From Buttiauxella brennerae ATCC 51605 (GTDB lineage: Bacteria; Pseudomonadota; Gammaproteobacteria; Enterobacterales; Enterobacteriaceae): a stretch of 64,000 nt of DNA. Below the pieces are notes generated by a model. The model did not search any database. It saw only the letters and a list, made by a program, of their open reading frames with translations, and was not told the DNA's origin. The translations under genes and the position numbers were made by a program. The stretch spans positions 1-64,000 of the forward strand of contig NZ_LXER01000040.1 of assembly GCF_001654925.1 (NCBI RefSeq), given 5' to 3'. Each line of letters starts with the position of its first letter. Within the stretch, counting starts at the first letter, position 1. Positions 48,473-60,400 of the stretch are shown one piece after another.

Positions 48473-51400
48473 TTACCGGCGATTAATTGTCGGGACTGTA
48501 ATGTGCTTTCCAGACGCCAAAGTGTGTTTTTCCAAAGCAGCAAGTTGCATGGATAACGGTTTTGCTCCCGATGCGATAACAGTCGGTTGTTCAACCTGCG
48601 TCGCTTCCTGCGTGACCGACGTTTGAGCAAATGAACTGCGCTCATCGGCTTGTCCAATACCAAACGGGCCAAATGAGTTCCCAAGCGAATTCTGCCCAAG
48701 GGCGTTACTTTCTAAGCCAGGTAAAGTGCGCTGCTCACGCGTGTCGCTGTACCAGCGGGAGAACAGAACTGCCTGCTGCATAACGGGTGCATTCGCATGC
48801 TCTATCCCATAACCATAGGCGGCAAACCGGCTGTTAAGCCGGGTCTGAAGGCCAATAGCATCACTTTGTAAATCATAGACGAGCGGCAGAATAAACAAGC
48901 CCGGTTCGTAACTTTGGCTGTAAGTCGTCAGTGTTTCTTCTTCGTCAGGGCCAAAAATCTGGTCGCCATTGCGATCGTCGACGTTTGGCATTGCCGTGAC
49001 GCCATGAATTAAAATAGTGAGGCGTGCTTCGCTGACGTCGCCATCGCTGTCGGTGATGGTGTAAACAAACACCTCAGTCAATGTCGCGTTCGCTTCAAGT
49101 GACGCTACGCGCGGGTCGCTGCGGTTGACTTGATAGGTCCAGTTGCCCTTGCTATCGAGTGTGAGTGTGCCGTATTGCCCGCCGCTCGCGCCGCCAATGG
49201 TGCCTGTGCTCCCGGTGTTTTCCGACACGACGCCCGTCACCGGGCCGTTGTTCGCTGCGCCATCGGCACCCATGCGGTCATCGTTAAAGACGTTGCCGCT
49301 GGCTGACTCCTGGTTTTGGTCCTGTAAGATTTCCGCGCTGTCATCGGTGGCGGTTGGGCTGTCGTTAAACACGGTAATGCGCAGCTGGCCGACGGTAACG
49401 CCGTTCACTTCCACGGCGTAATCGTTGTGCGTACTCACCAATCCTGGTTGTGACACTGCTTGGCGCAGGGTGAAGCGGTAATCCACATGCCCTTCGCCGT
49501 CGGCCGGGCTGTAGTAAGCCAAAAGCGTAATGGTGCCGGTCACGGTTTCGATGGTGATTGGCGACAGCGGATTAAGCTGCAAAAGCTGTTCGGCGGTGAT
49601 GACACGCCCCTGGAAGGTGAAGGTTTTCAGCTTATCGAGCGACAGCAAATCAAGCGTGCCACTCACTTCCTGAGCGCCAGGGTCAAGCGGCGTCAGGCCG
49701 TCTTCGCGCACCTGAATTTCCACCGACGGTGCCACCAGAATGCGCAACGTGCCGTTGGTTTCGCCCCCTTCGTTGCCATCGCTCACGGTGTAGGTTACGG
49801 GAGGAACAAAGCCGAATTTGCTGTTCACTGGCGTAAAGGTGTAACTGCCATCGCGCAGTACCGTCAGGCTGCCAATGCCCGCCAGCACAGCGGTTTCGCC
49901 TGCGGCATAACGTTGGCCGCCAACCTGGAAGCTGGACAGATGAATCGGGTCGCCGTCCGGGTCTGAATCGTTAGTCAACAGGTTGCCGGAAACCGCGTTC
50001 CCTTGCGGAGTAATGACCCCTTCCGGGCTAACAACGGGCGCGCTGTTGATGACATGAACGGTGACGGTAGTAGTTTCAGTGACGCCGCCGCTGGTCACGG
50101 TGTAGGTGTAAGTATCGGTGCCGACAAAACCTGTGCGAGGCGTATAGGTTATCTGCCCGTTTGGCTGTAATACCGTGCTGCCATTTGCGCCGTTGGTCAC
50201 GGCGGTGATGGTGGCGTCCTGGTTCTCGAAGTTATCGTTGGCGAGGACATCCGTCGTCACCGGATTCCCGGCGTGGACGGTGGCGTCATCGGCATTAATA
50301 TCGGCTACCGGCGAAATAATAATATTCAGCGTGCCGGTCGAGATGCCGCCAATCAGCGCATCGTTAACGGTGTAGGTTACGGTCGGCACTCTGCCGTTCC
50401 AGTCGGCAATGGGCGTTAGCGTGTAACTCCCGTCGCTGCGTAAAGTGAATTCCCCCACGCCTGCGATGATAACTGGGTAGCCTGCCGGAGCCGTTTGGCC
50501 GTCGACGTTGAATTGCGTCACGGTGAGCGGGTCGCCGTCGGGATCGCTGTCGTTATCCAGCACGTTGCCGCTGACCACGTTATCTTCCGGCGTAATGTTG
50601 AGATCCGGGCGCGTAACGGGGAGGGTGTTTTCCACCGTGACACTGACCGTCGCGGTCTCCTGAATCCCACCGCTCAACACTGTGTAGGTGTAACTGTCTG
50701 TACCGACATAACCCACGTTTGGCGTGTAGGTGATTTTGCCGTTGACGATGCTCACCGTGCCGTGGCTGCCCTGGGTCACGCTCTGAATAATTTTATCGCT
50801 GTTCGCGAAAGTGTCGTTGGCGAAGACATCGGTGGTCACGGAGGTGTTGCCGTGTACCGTGACGTTATCGTCAAAGGCATCTTTTACCGGAGTGATGATG
50901 ACCCGCAGTTTGGCTTCGGACTCGCCGCCATTATTGCCGTCGCTGACGAAATACGTCACCACAGGCAGGGTGCCATTCCAGTCAGCGACCGGCGTGAACG
51001 TCCAGTTGCCGTCCGCCTGCATGACCAACACGCCCATATTCGGGATGTTGAGCGCGCCGCCCGCCGCGTAAATCGTCGTGCCATCCACGGTAAAGCCGGT
51101 GAGGGTCAGTTTGTCGTTATCAATATCGCGGTCGTTAGTCAGCACATTGCCGCCCGCCACGCCGTCTTCTGGCGTGGCGTTACTGTCATCAGCCGCCTGT
51201 GACGCGTTGTTGGTAATGCTCACTGTGACAAAGGTGGTTTCACGCACGCCGCCGCTGGTGACGGTGTAGCCAAAGATATCGTTTCCCACAAAACCGGCGA
51301 CCGGGATGTAAACCACTTTCCCGTCAACAATCGTGGTGGTGCCGTGCAAGCCGTTGGTGGTGGCGGTTATCTGATGGTCGCTGTTTTCAAATGTGTCGTT

Positions 51401-54400
51401 GTTTAATACGTCAATGACGACTGGCGTTCCGGCGTGTGTGGTCGCGTCGTCACGCTCGATGTCCTGCACTGGTGTGACGGTGAGCGTCAGCGTGCTGCTG
51501 CTGGTGCCGCCGTTTCGCCCGTCGCTAATCTGATAAGTAATCACCGGCAGCGTTCCGTTCCAGTCCTTGACCGGGACAAACGTGTAAGTGCCATCCGCGT
51601 TGAGGGTGAACTGACCTTGCCCGGAGATAAAAACCGGGCTGCCGACCATGCGAGAAATCGAGTCGCCCGCCAGGGTGAAGCCTGTGACGGTCAGCGTGTC
51701 CTGAACGGCGGGGCGGTTATCGGCGTCGGTATCGTTGGTTAAGACGTTGCCGGTAAGGGGCGTGTCTTCGTTACCCGCGTTGACATCAGGCTGCGCCACC
51801 GGAGGGGCGTTGGTGACGGTGATATACACCGTGGCGGTTTCGGTAATGCCGCCGCTGGTGACGCTGTAGGTGTAGCTGTCGTTGCCGACAAATGCTGGCG
51901 CTGGCGTGTAGACAATACTTTTGCCGTCAGCGCTTAAGCTAACGGTACCAAATTTGGCGGTGCCTAAATCGGTGATTTCTTTGTCAGTGTTGATGAACGT
52001 GTCGTTGGCAAATACGTCCGTCGTCGTGCTGGTTCCGGCGTGCATCGTCACGTTGTCATCGGCGATATCCTTCACCGGGTTCACTGCAATGTCGATTTTA
52101 CCGACCACCAGCGCGCCACCGTTGTCATCGGTCACGGTGTAACTAATTTGTGGCACGATGCCATTCCAGTCGGGTACTGGCGTGAAGGTGTATTGTCGGT
52201 CATAAGTCAGCGTAAACGTCCCAACGCCAGGAATCACGGCAACGGTGGGGCTGCCAAGATTAACTACCGGGAAACTGCCAGCGATGCCATCTACCTGGAA
52301 CGATGTCACACGCAGGACGTCGTTGTCCGGGTCGGTCACATTTAGCTCACCACTTAGCGGCGTGCCATCTTCATTCATCGTCAACTGCATGTCGCCGCTC
52401 ATTGGCGAAGTGTTAGTGACCAGAATCGAGACAATTGTGGTTTCAGTAATGCCGCCGCTGGTGACGGTATAGGTGAAGCTATCGCGCCCCGCGTAGCCCG
52501 CAGGTGGCGAGTAACGCACGGTGTTATCCGATAGCACTTCCAGCCTGCCGCCTTGCGCACTGATCCCGGAAACCGAGACTTGTCGGTCAGGATTGGTGAA
52601 GGTGTCATTGGCTAACACGTTAATAATGACGGCGTCATCAGAGTGCGTGCTGGCCTGGTCTGCCTGAATATCTACCACCGGCGTGACGGTAATCACCAGC
52701 GTGCTGCTGACTTCGCCGCCCTGGTTTCCGTCGCTCACGGTGTAGTTTATTGGCGGCACGATGCCATTCCAATCCGCGAGCGGGGTAAATAAATACAGCC
52801 CTTCCTGGGTGATGGTGATTCTGCCCATGCCGGGGATATCAACCGGCGTCAGCCCAGCCGCGTAATCGGTGCCGTTAATCGTGAACTTAACAATGCTCAG
52901 ATTATCGTTGTCGCCATCCGTCGCCTCGCCGAGCAGGGTGTTGAGAATCGGGCGGTCTTCCGTGGTGGTGATATACACATTCGGCACCGTCGGCGCGGCG
53001 TTGGTCATCGTGACCGTGACGGTCGCGATTTCGGTGACGCCGCCGCTGGTGACGGTGTATGTGAAGGAGTCGTCGCCGACATAACCCGCATCCGGCGTAT
53101 AAACCAGTTTGTTATTCACAATACTCACCGAGCCATGCGCAGGCGCGCTGGTGTCGGTGATGGTGGCATCAGCATTACTGAAACGGTCGTTGCGCAGCGC
53201 ATCGATGGTGACAGGTGTCCCGGCGTGCGTGGAGACCGAGTCATTCACAAAGTCCTGAACCGGAGTGACGGTGATATCCAGCGTGCTTTGGGTTGGCGGG
53301 TCGAAGGTATTATCCGACACGTTAAACGTAATGGTTGGCACTTTGCCGTTCCAGTCGGCAATCGGTACGAAGGTGTAAGTGCCATTGGCGCGCAGGATAA
53401 AGGTGCCCTGGTTGGGGATAATCACGCTTTCGCCCGCCTGGTGCGTTCCGGCGATACCCGCAATCTGGAAATCGGTCACATGCAGCGGGTCGCCATCCGG
53501 GTCAACAATGGTATGCAACACGTCGCCATTAAGCGCCGTATCTTCCGGCGTTGAATCCACCTGAGCGCTTGGCGATGGCGGGGTGTTGGTCAGCAGAATA
53601 AACACCGTGGCGGTTTCGGTAACGCCGCCGCTGGTGACGGTGTAGGTATATTTGTCCTGGCCGACATAGCCCGGCGTCGGGGTGTAAATCAGTGAATTAC
53701 CAGGGCCGCGGGTCACGGTGCCGTGCGCACCCTGGCTGAAATCGGTGACCGCACGGTCCGAATTGACGAAGCTGTCGTTCGCCAGCACATCGGTGGTAAT
53801 GACGGTGCCGGTATGCTCTTTTTCGATGTTATCGACCGCATCGTCTACGGCGGCAATGTGCAGCCCTAAGGTCGCGGTTTTGTCACCGTTCATGTTGCCG
53901 TCGGTCACGACATAGCTCACCAGAATATCGCCGTGCCAGTCGCCGCCAGGGGTGTAGTTGTACGTCCCATTAGCATTAACGGTCAGGGTTCCGTGACTGC
54001 CTGCCAGCGTCACGGTGGTGCCCGCGGTGTAGGTTTGCCCCTCAACGGTGAAGGTTTTCACACTGAGGGTATCGACTGCGCCATCCGGGTCGCGGTCGTT
54101 AGTTAACACGTTGCCCGAGGCCGAGGTATCTTCGTTGAGCGTCTGGTTTTCATTGGCAACAATCGGCGCCTGGTTGGTGACATTAATCGTCACCGTCGCC
54201 TGTTCTGTTACGCCGCCGCTGGTGACGGTGTAGGTGTAAGAGTCGGTGCCGACAAAGCCCCGGTTTGGCGTATAAGTCAGCACGCCGCCGACGTAACTCA
54301 GCGTACCGTTTGTCGGTTGTGTCACGGAGGTGACGGTTTTATCCCCGTTGGAAAACGTGTCGTTAGCCAGCAGATCGCTGGCATTTTTAATCAGCGGCAC

Positions 54401-57400
54401 ATTGGCGTGAGTGGTGAAGCTGTCGTTGTTCGCGTCAGCCACTGCCGTAATATTCACACCCAGCGTTGCGGTATTTGACCAGTGTGAGGTCTGGTCGCCC
54501 GCGACGGCAAAATCGAAGAAATTAACGCGACCGCCAAAAATACCGCTCGCCGTGGTGTCGGTGGTATCGGAGGCGCGCAAATGCAGGCCGCCGCTGACTG
54601 AACCGTTGTAATCGGCGGTCGGCACAAAGCGCATCTGGGTATTGCTGGCGAGCACAAAGGCGTGGCTCTCGCCCAGATCGGACGGGATCGCCTGCCAGGT
54701 GGTGCCATCAAAATATTGCCATTGGCCTTTGCTGGCATCGGTGTCATTGGCATAAATCGCGACGTAACCCAGTGCGCCGCTGGCGTTTTCGCCGCCTGCA
54801 ATGCCGCTCTGGTTATCGGTGGCATCGCCATAAACCGACTGGAACAGTTGCCCGACCGTCTGCGTGCCGTTGGTGTCTTCGGCGATGGTAAGCGTTTTAT
54901 CACCCAGCGTCGGGCGGTCGTTAATGTTGGTGACGACGGTGTTGAGGGTGATGACGGTTTCACTGTAAATCGAGGTGCCGCCACGCCCGCCCGTGGTGTT
55001 GATATTGGTGACGCTGCCATTGGGCAGGACCGTCGGCGTGGAAGAAATATCGCCGTTGACGTTAGTTTCCACCAGCCGGACGCCTAATGTTGCCGGGTTG
55101 CCAAAATAGTTTGCGGCAGGCACAAAACGCAGTGACGAACTGGCCGTCAGGATTAACGCGTTACTGTCGCTGCGGTTACCGACGGCAAGCCAGTTCACGC
55201 CATCGAGTGAATATTGCCATTCGCCCTGAGCGGCGTTGGTGGTTAATTGCGTGATAGCCACGCCGTAGAAGTTATCCGCCCGGGAGCCGCCCGCGCCGCC
55301 AGTGTTGCCGTTATCCACGGTATCTTTCTGGTCGTTGAAGAAGCCGCTAAACAGGTTTCCGACATTGCTGCCCGCCACCGAGCCTCCCGGTGTGTCCTCT
55401 TCCAGCGTCGGGATCGTCACTGTCGGCGTGCCTACAACCACCGGCGCGTCATTCACCGGATTGACCGTGAAGGTAAAGGTGCGTGTCGTGATCAGTGCCG
55501 ATGAGGTGCCGCCAGGACCGTCTTCATATTCCACCTGGCCTGGGTCGGAATTAGGATCGGTCAGATTGGGTAATGTCACCGGGCGAGAACCGGAGTTACC
55601 GCCATCGTTGACCGTCACCGTCACGCCAAAATTCCCGTTCCAGTCAGACGCCGTGGCATCTCCTGGCACGTCAGGCAGCGAGACTTTTAGCCCTGCCAGG
55701 TAAGTATTAATTTGCGCGTAAGAGCCGGTAAACGTCAGCGTGTCGGTGCCCGCGCCGGTGAAGGTGCCACCGCTGCCGGTTGGTGCGACAAAGGTAAATC
55801 CGTTCGGGAGTTTAACCGTGACCGTCATGGTCTGGCTGCCCGCATCCACATCACTGAGGGTTATCGGTGGCAGCGTGACCGTGGCACTGTTTTCATTGGT
55901 GTTGAGCACCGGACTGCCGCCCAGTTCGATATGTGCCGGGTCATTGGTACTGCTCTGAAAAACGGTGCGATACGTGGTGGCGACGTTTAGCTCAAGTCCG
56001 GTCGGGACTTTAGCGTAAGGGCTGAAGTCAGTAGTCGGAACGGGTAATGTCCCATCGCCCGTAGGATTGGCATTATTCCCACCGTTGGCACCGGTCGTCA
56101 GTCTGCCGTTTGCATCGCGCAATCGGTCATCAACAATCACTTCGACGCGGAAATACTGGTCGGCATCGTCAACCTGGATGCCGCTCATTCTCACCTGTAG
56201 TTGCGCGAGATAAGCGTTGATTTGGTCGATGGTGCCGGTGATCACCAGCGGTGCATTGACGCCATTTGCAGGCGGGTTGATGCCATCCGGGCTGGTGGAT
56301 TGCACTGTCACGCCTGAGGTGGTGTTCAGCGAGGAGATATTGACCGCTGAGTTTTGCTGGTCACGATACTGTAAAACCTCGAACGGATTCCCGTTTTGAT
56401 CGGTGATGCGCACGGTCACTTGCACGATATTTTGTTCGCCCGTCGCAATGCCGCCAGCATCTGAAACATCCGGGTCGCTTATCACAATTCCGCCCACGCT
56501 GTTGCCACCAGGCGCATTGTTATCCAGTAAAATAGTGTCTGTTGGGGCGGTCACTGTGGGCGCATCGTTAACCGGTGTAATGGTTATCGCGATTTGCACA
56601 TCGGCGGGCACCACGCCTGTGGTATTCCCGACGTTAGACGCCGAGGTATCCAGATGAATAGTGAGCGTCACATCGCCCGCCGCTCCACCGTTTTGATCGT
56701 GGTTGGCATCTTTATCGCTCAGGTAAGTCAGGCCACTGGTCGGGTTATTGAGCAATGCCTGAATGGCGCTGGCAGTCCCGGTGAGCACTAATTTCCCGCT
56801 GTTATCGCCGGTAATCGTGACGCCATCAATAATAAAGCCGCTATTGTCATCTGCGCCCGCAATCCCCAGTTGGCCTTGTGGGACGGTCAGTGTCACGGTC
56901 ACGTTTTTGCCGAAAGCCGCTGATTCGTCATCCGTGATAGTGATATCACCGCCGATAATCGTCGGCTGATCTTCAAAGGTGGTTTTGTCAGTATTACCGA
57001 CCACCAGGGTGCCAGGGTCATTGGTTTCTGAGGCGTTAATCACCACCTGATTAGCCGTAATGTTGCCGTTATTGGCGGGAACGCCGTCCAGATACCAGTT
57101 GTAAGGGGTGCCATCAACCGTGCCGGGCGGTGTGCCGAATGCCGGAGTGGCAGGCTGGTTTACCGGGCCGCCGTTAGCCGCCCCGCTTAAATTACCGTTC
57201 ACGTCACGCAGGCGGTCATCGGTGATGACTTGCACCTGGTATTGCGCGTTGCGATCATCAGGGAAGGTGACGGTCAAACCCGCCAGCGCTGCGTTAACCT
57301 GGGCGACGGTTCCGGTGATCACCAAATAGCCATTGATACCGCCAGTCACGGTCGCCCCGCTGTTTGCCGCCGCCGTCAGTACAATGTTGTTGTATTCGGC

Positions 57401-60400
57401 CTGGCTAAAGGCACTGCCATTGCTGTGCAGTAAGCGCACGGTCGTTTCGAGGATATTGGTAGCGCTCGAACCGCTGATGATATCCGGGTCGGCCACGGTA
57501 AAACCGTTGACGGCGTGCGAACTGCCGCCGATATCAATCGGGCCGGAAGGCGCTGTCACGGTTGGCTTATCGTTGGTCGGAGTGACATTAATCGCGAAGT
57601 GATTCCCCGATTGCTCTTTGTCGCCATCCGAAAGCGTGAAATTAAAACCATCGGCATTCAGACCGCTGCCGGATGTCTCATCGCCATTGTTCAGGTAATA
57701 AATACGGCCATTGTTGATATCCGCCTGGGTAAAGGTGGAGCCATTGCCGAGGAAGCTAAAATTCACGCCGTCGGTGGAGTACGCCAGGCGTCCGTGAGCC
57801 GGAACGGTGGAAACTGTATATTGCACCTGCTCGGGCGAGCTGTCCGGGTCGTAGGCCTGAAGTTGAGCATTGTTGAGCTGAACGTAACCGCCTTCCACCA
57901 CTGTGGCCGGGTTATTGGCCGGTAGGCCGCCAATTTTATTCGGCGAGTCCGGCGGCACGGTGATATCCGGGCTGTCAGGCGTAGCCGGGATCATCGGGCC
58001 ATCGTTAACGTTGGTGATGGTAATCCCCACCGTCGCGTTGACCGCAGAAGATGCACCCCAGCGATCCACCGCCGAGACAATAAAGCTGGTGCTGCGCACT
58101 TCAGAGCCGTTACTGACGAACCGCAGCCCGCTGCTGTTATCGCTTTTCAGCAAACTGGCATCGAGTTTTAGCGTACCGATATCGGCGCTGGTGATCGTCA
58201 CCCAAGTCGTGCCGTTGAAATACTGTAATACGCCACCGGTTGGCAGCGACTGGAAGACAATTTTTAAGGCGTTATCACCGATCACTTCGTTATTAAGTGC
58301 GTAGTTATTACTGCCATTAATATTGGCGATGTTTTCCCACGGCGAACCGCTGTTGGCGTCATCCGGGTCGCGCAAGTTCAATTGCGAAGTGGTGATATAA
58401 ACCGTTTCGCCTTCCGCCAGAACCGTGTTGGAGGAGCCTGTAATCACGGGCGCATCGTTGACCGGGGTGACGAAAATTTTAAGCTCGGGGTCCCAGGTGA
58501 CCGCCATCGGGTTGCCATTGGCGTCGAGCGTGACTTGCCCGGCGGAAACCGAGAAGCGCGCATTAAACTCGAAGTTTTCGCCGCCGTCATGAACGATGCG
58601 TATCAGGCCTGCATCCAGATCGGCCTGGGTGAAAGAACCAAATGCGTTGATCGTGACCATGCCGCCATTGCCATCACTTTTCATGATGGTCAGGCCGCTT
58701 TGGCCCGCACCGACCCCGAGATAGGTATAAACAATTTCATCCGGGCTGATCCCTTGCACCACATAACTCATGCCCGGCGTGGCATCAGAAATATTTCCGG
58801 TGCCGGACAGCACCAGCGAGCCGCCTTCGTTAATCGCACCGTGCGGCGGCAGCGTGGGATTGGTGACATCCGTGCCGATGTACCCTGAACTGTTGGTGCT
58901 ATCGGGAATATTCCACGGCGGGACGTTATCCGGCGTTGGGTTATTGGCGAGGCGAACCAGGCCAATGGTGAACTGGAAATGGGTTAACCGATCGGTTGCC
59001 GCTTCGCCGTCCCAAATCCCGCCCTGACGGGTAAATGTGGTGCCGTCCGGGTTCCAGCGCAGCGCGGTGGAGTGGTCAATCACGCGGAAGTTAAACACGT
59101 CGATGCCGCCCGGCTGCGCATTCAGGTATTGCACATACGCGACTTTGCCTTGAATCACGTCTTCCATCGTGAAGGTGTCGCCGCTCTTTAACAGCAGGCC
59201 GTTGAGCGTCAAATAACCGTGCGTCAGCCCGGCGGCATCCACTACAAAACTGACACGATTGGCCGGGGAATCGGTATCCAGGCTGGTGAGCATTTCAGGC
59301 GTAAGCACCACGTCCGCCGGGCCGGGTACCACATCGGCGTGCAGGGTGGAGTCGGTGTCGAGGAACGGGTCGTCGTCCACCTGTTGAATATCGAGCTTGA
59401 TAATGGCATCGCTACTGGCCGTTGTGGGGGTTCCGCCACCCTGATCGGTGACGCTCACCCCGAAGGTATCTTGTGTGATCCCATCCTCGCCGTTGTTGGC
59501 ATAGGTCAGCAGGTTTCTTTCGGCATAATCAATTTGCTGGCCGACCTGCACTGGCACGCCATTGAAATAAAGCGTGCCGTGCGCGGGCAGCGCGGTAATG
59601 GTTAAGGTGAGATTCCCATCCTGCGGGTCGCCTCCGCCTTCCGCCACAATGTACTGCCCGACATTCCCGGTATTGACCGCATTTTGCGGCTGGCCTTCAA
59701 ACACAATACCGCTGCCGCTAATCGTTGGCGGCTGGTTTTCAGGGGCAATCTCCAGCGTGACGTTTACCGTGTCGGATTGGTCGATGGGCGTTGCGCCGTC
59801 GTTCACTCTGGCGGAAAAACCGTCGGCGGTGTTTTGCGTATCACCCATCGCGGTGTGGACATATTTCAGCGCACCGTTACGCACATCTTGCTGACTAAAC
59901 ACCGACCCCACGCCCAGGCGCGTACCGTTGAGCGTCAGATATCCGTATTGCGGAATCGCCGTCAGGCTGTAGACAATTTGCGAGGCGCTTTGCGCGCCAA
60001 TCTGTAATTCAGGGTCGAGCGCGGCAAGCGTCGCTTCCGTAATCACGGTGCCTGACCCGTTTCTTTCCGGCACGATGAGCGTGCTGTCGGGAACAGTTAC
60101 CGGGTCGTTGGCGGGCGTAATGGTGACATGCGTCACCAGCGTTGCACCGCCCGATAACGTCAACATATTAAACACCACATCGGTGGAGGCGGACTGATTG
60201 CCAAGCTCTGTATCGCTCGCGGTAAATCTCAGAGAATCGAGCCAGGCCTGAGCATTTTCCATCGGCCCGAGGTATTCGAGGAATTTCCCACGCTCGTTAC
60301 CGTTGACCAAATCCCCCGCCGCGGTATTGCTTAATCTCACGGTGATGACGATGTTGGCATCATCACTCGGTGTTAGCGTCAGACCGTTAAAAGCCCCGGT

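Noticed and set aside
48473-49000. RTX calcium-binding repeats and type I C-terminal signal in the giant protein
   Set aside because: I looked for GGxGxDxUx nonapeptides near the C-terminus and found none.
49740-54450. CRISPR-like or satellite repeat array
   Set aside because: The repeats are ~590 bp coding units within one open frame, not short repeats with unique spacers.
49143-60007. Many plus-strand open frames opposite the giant gene (for example 50495-51202 and 57903-58304)
   Set aside because: They follow the repeat period and codon bias of the minus-strand gene, lack ribosome binding sites and have no recognisable protein features.
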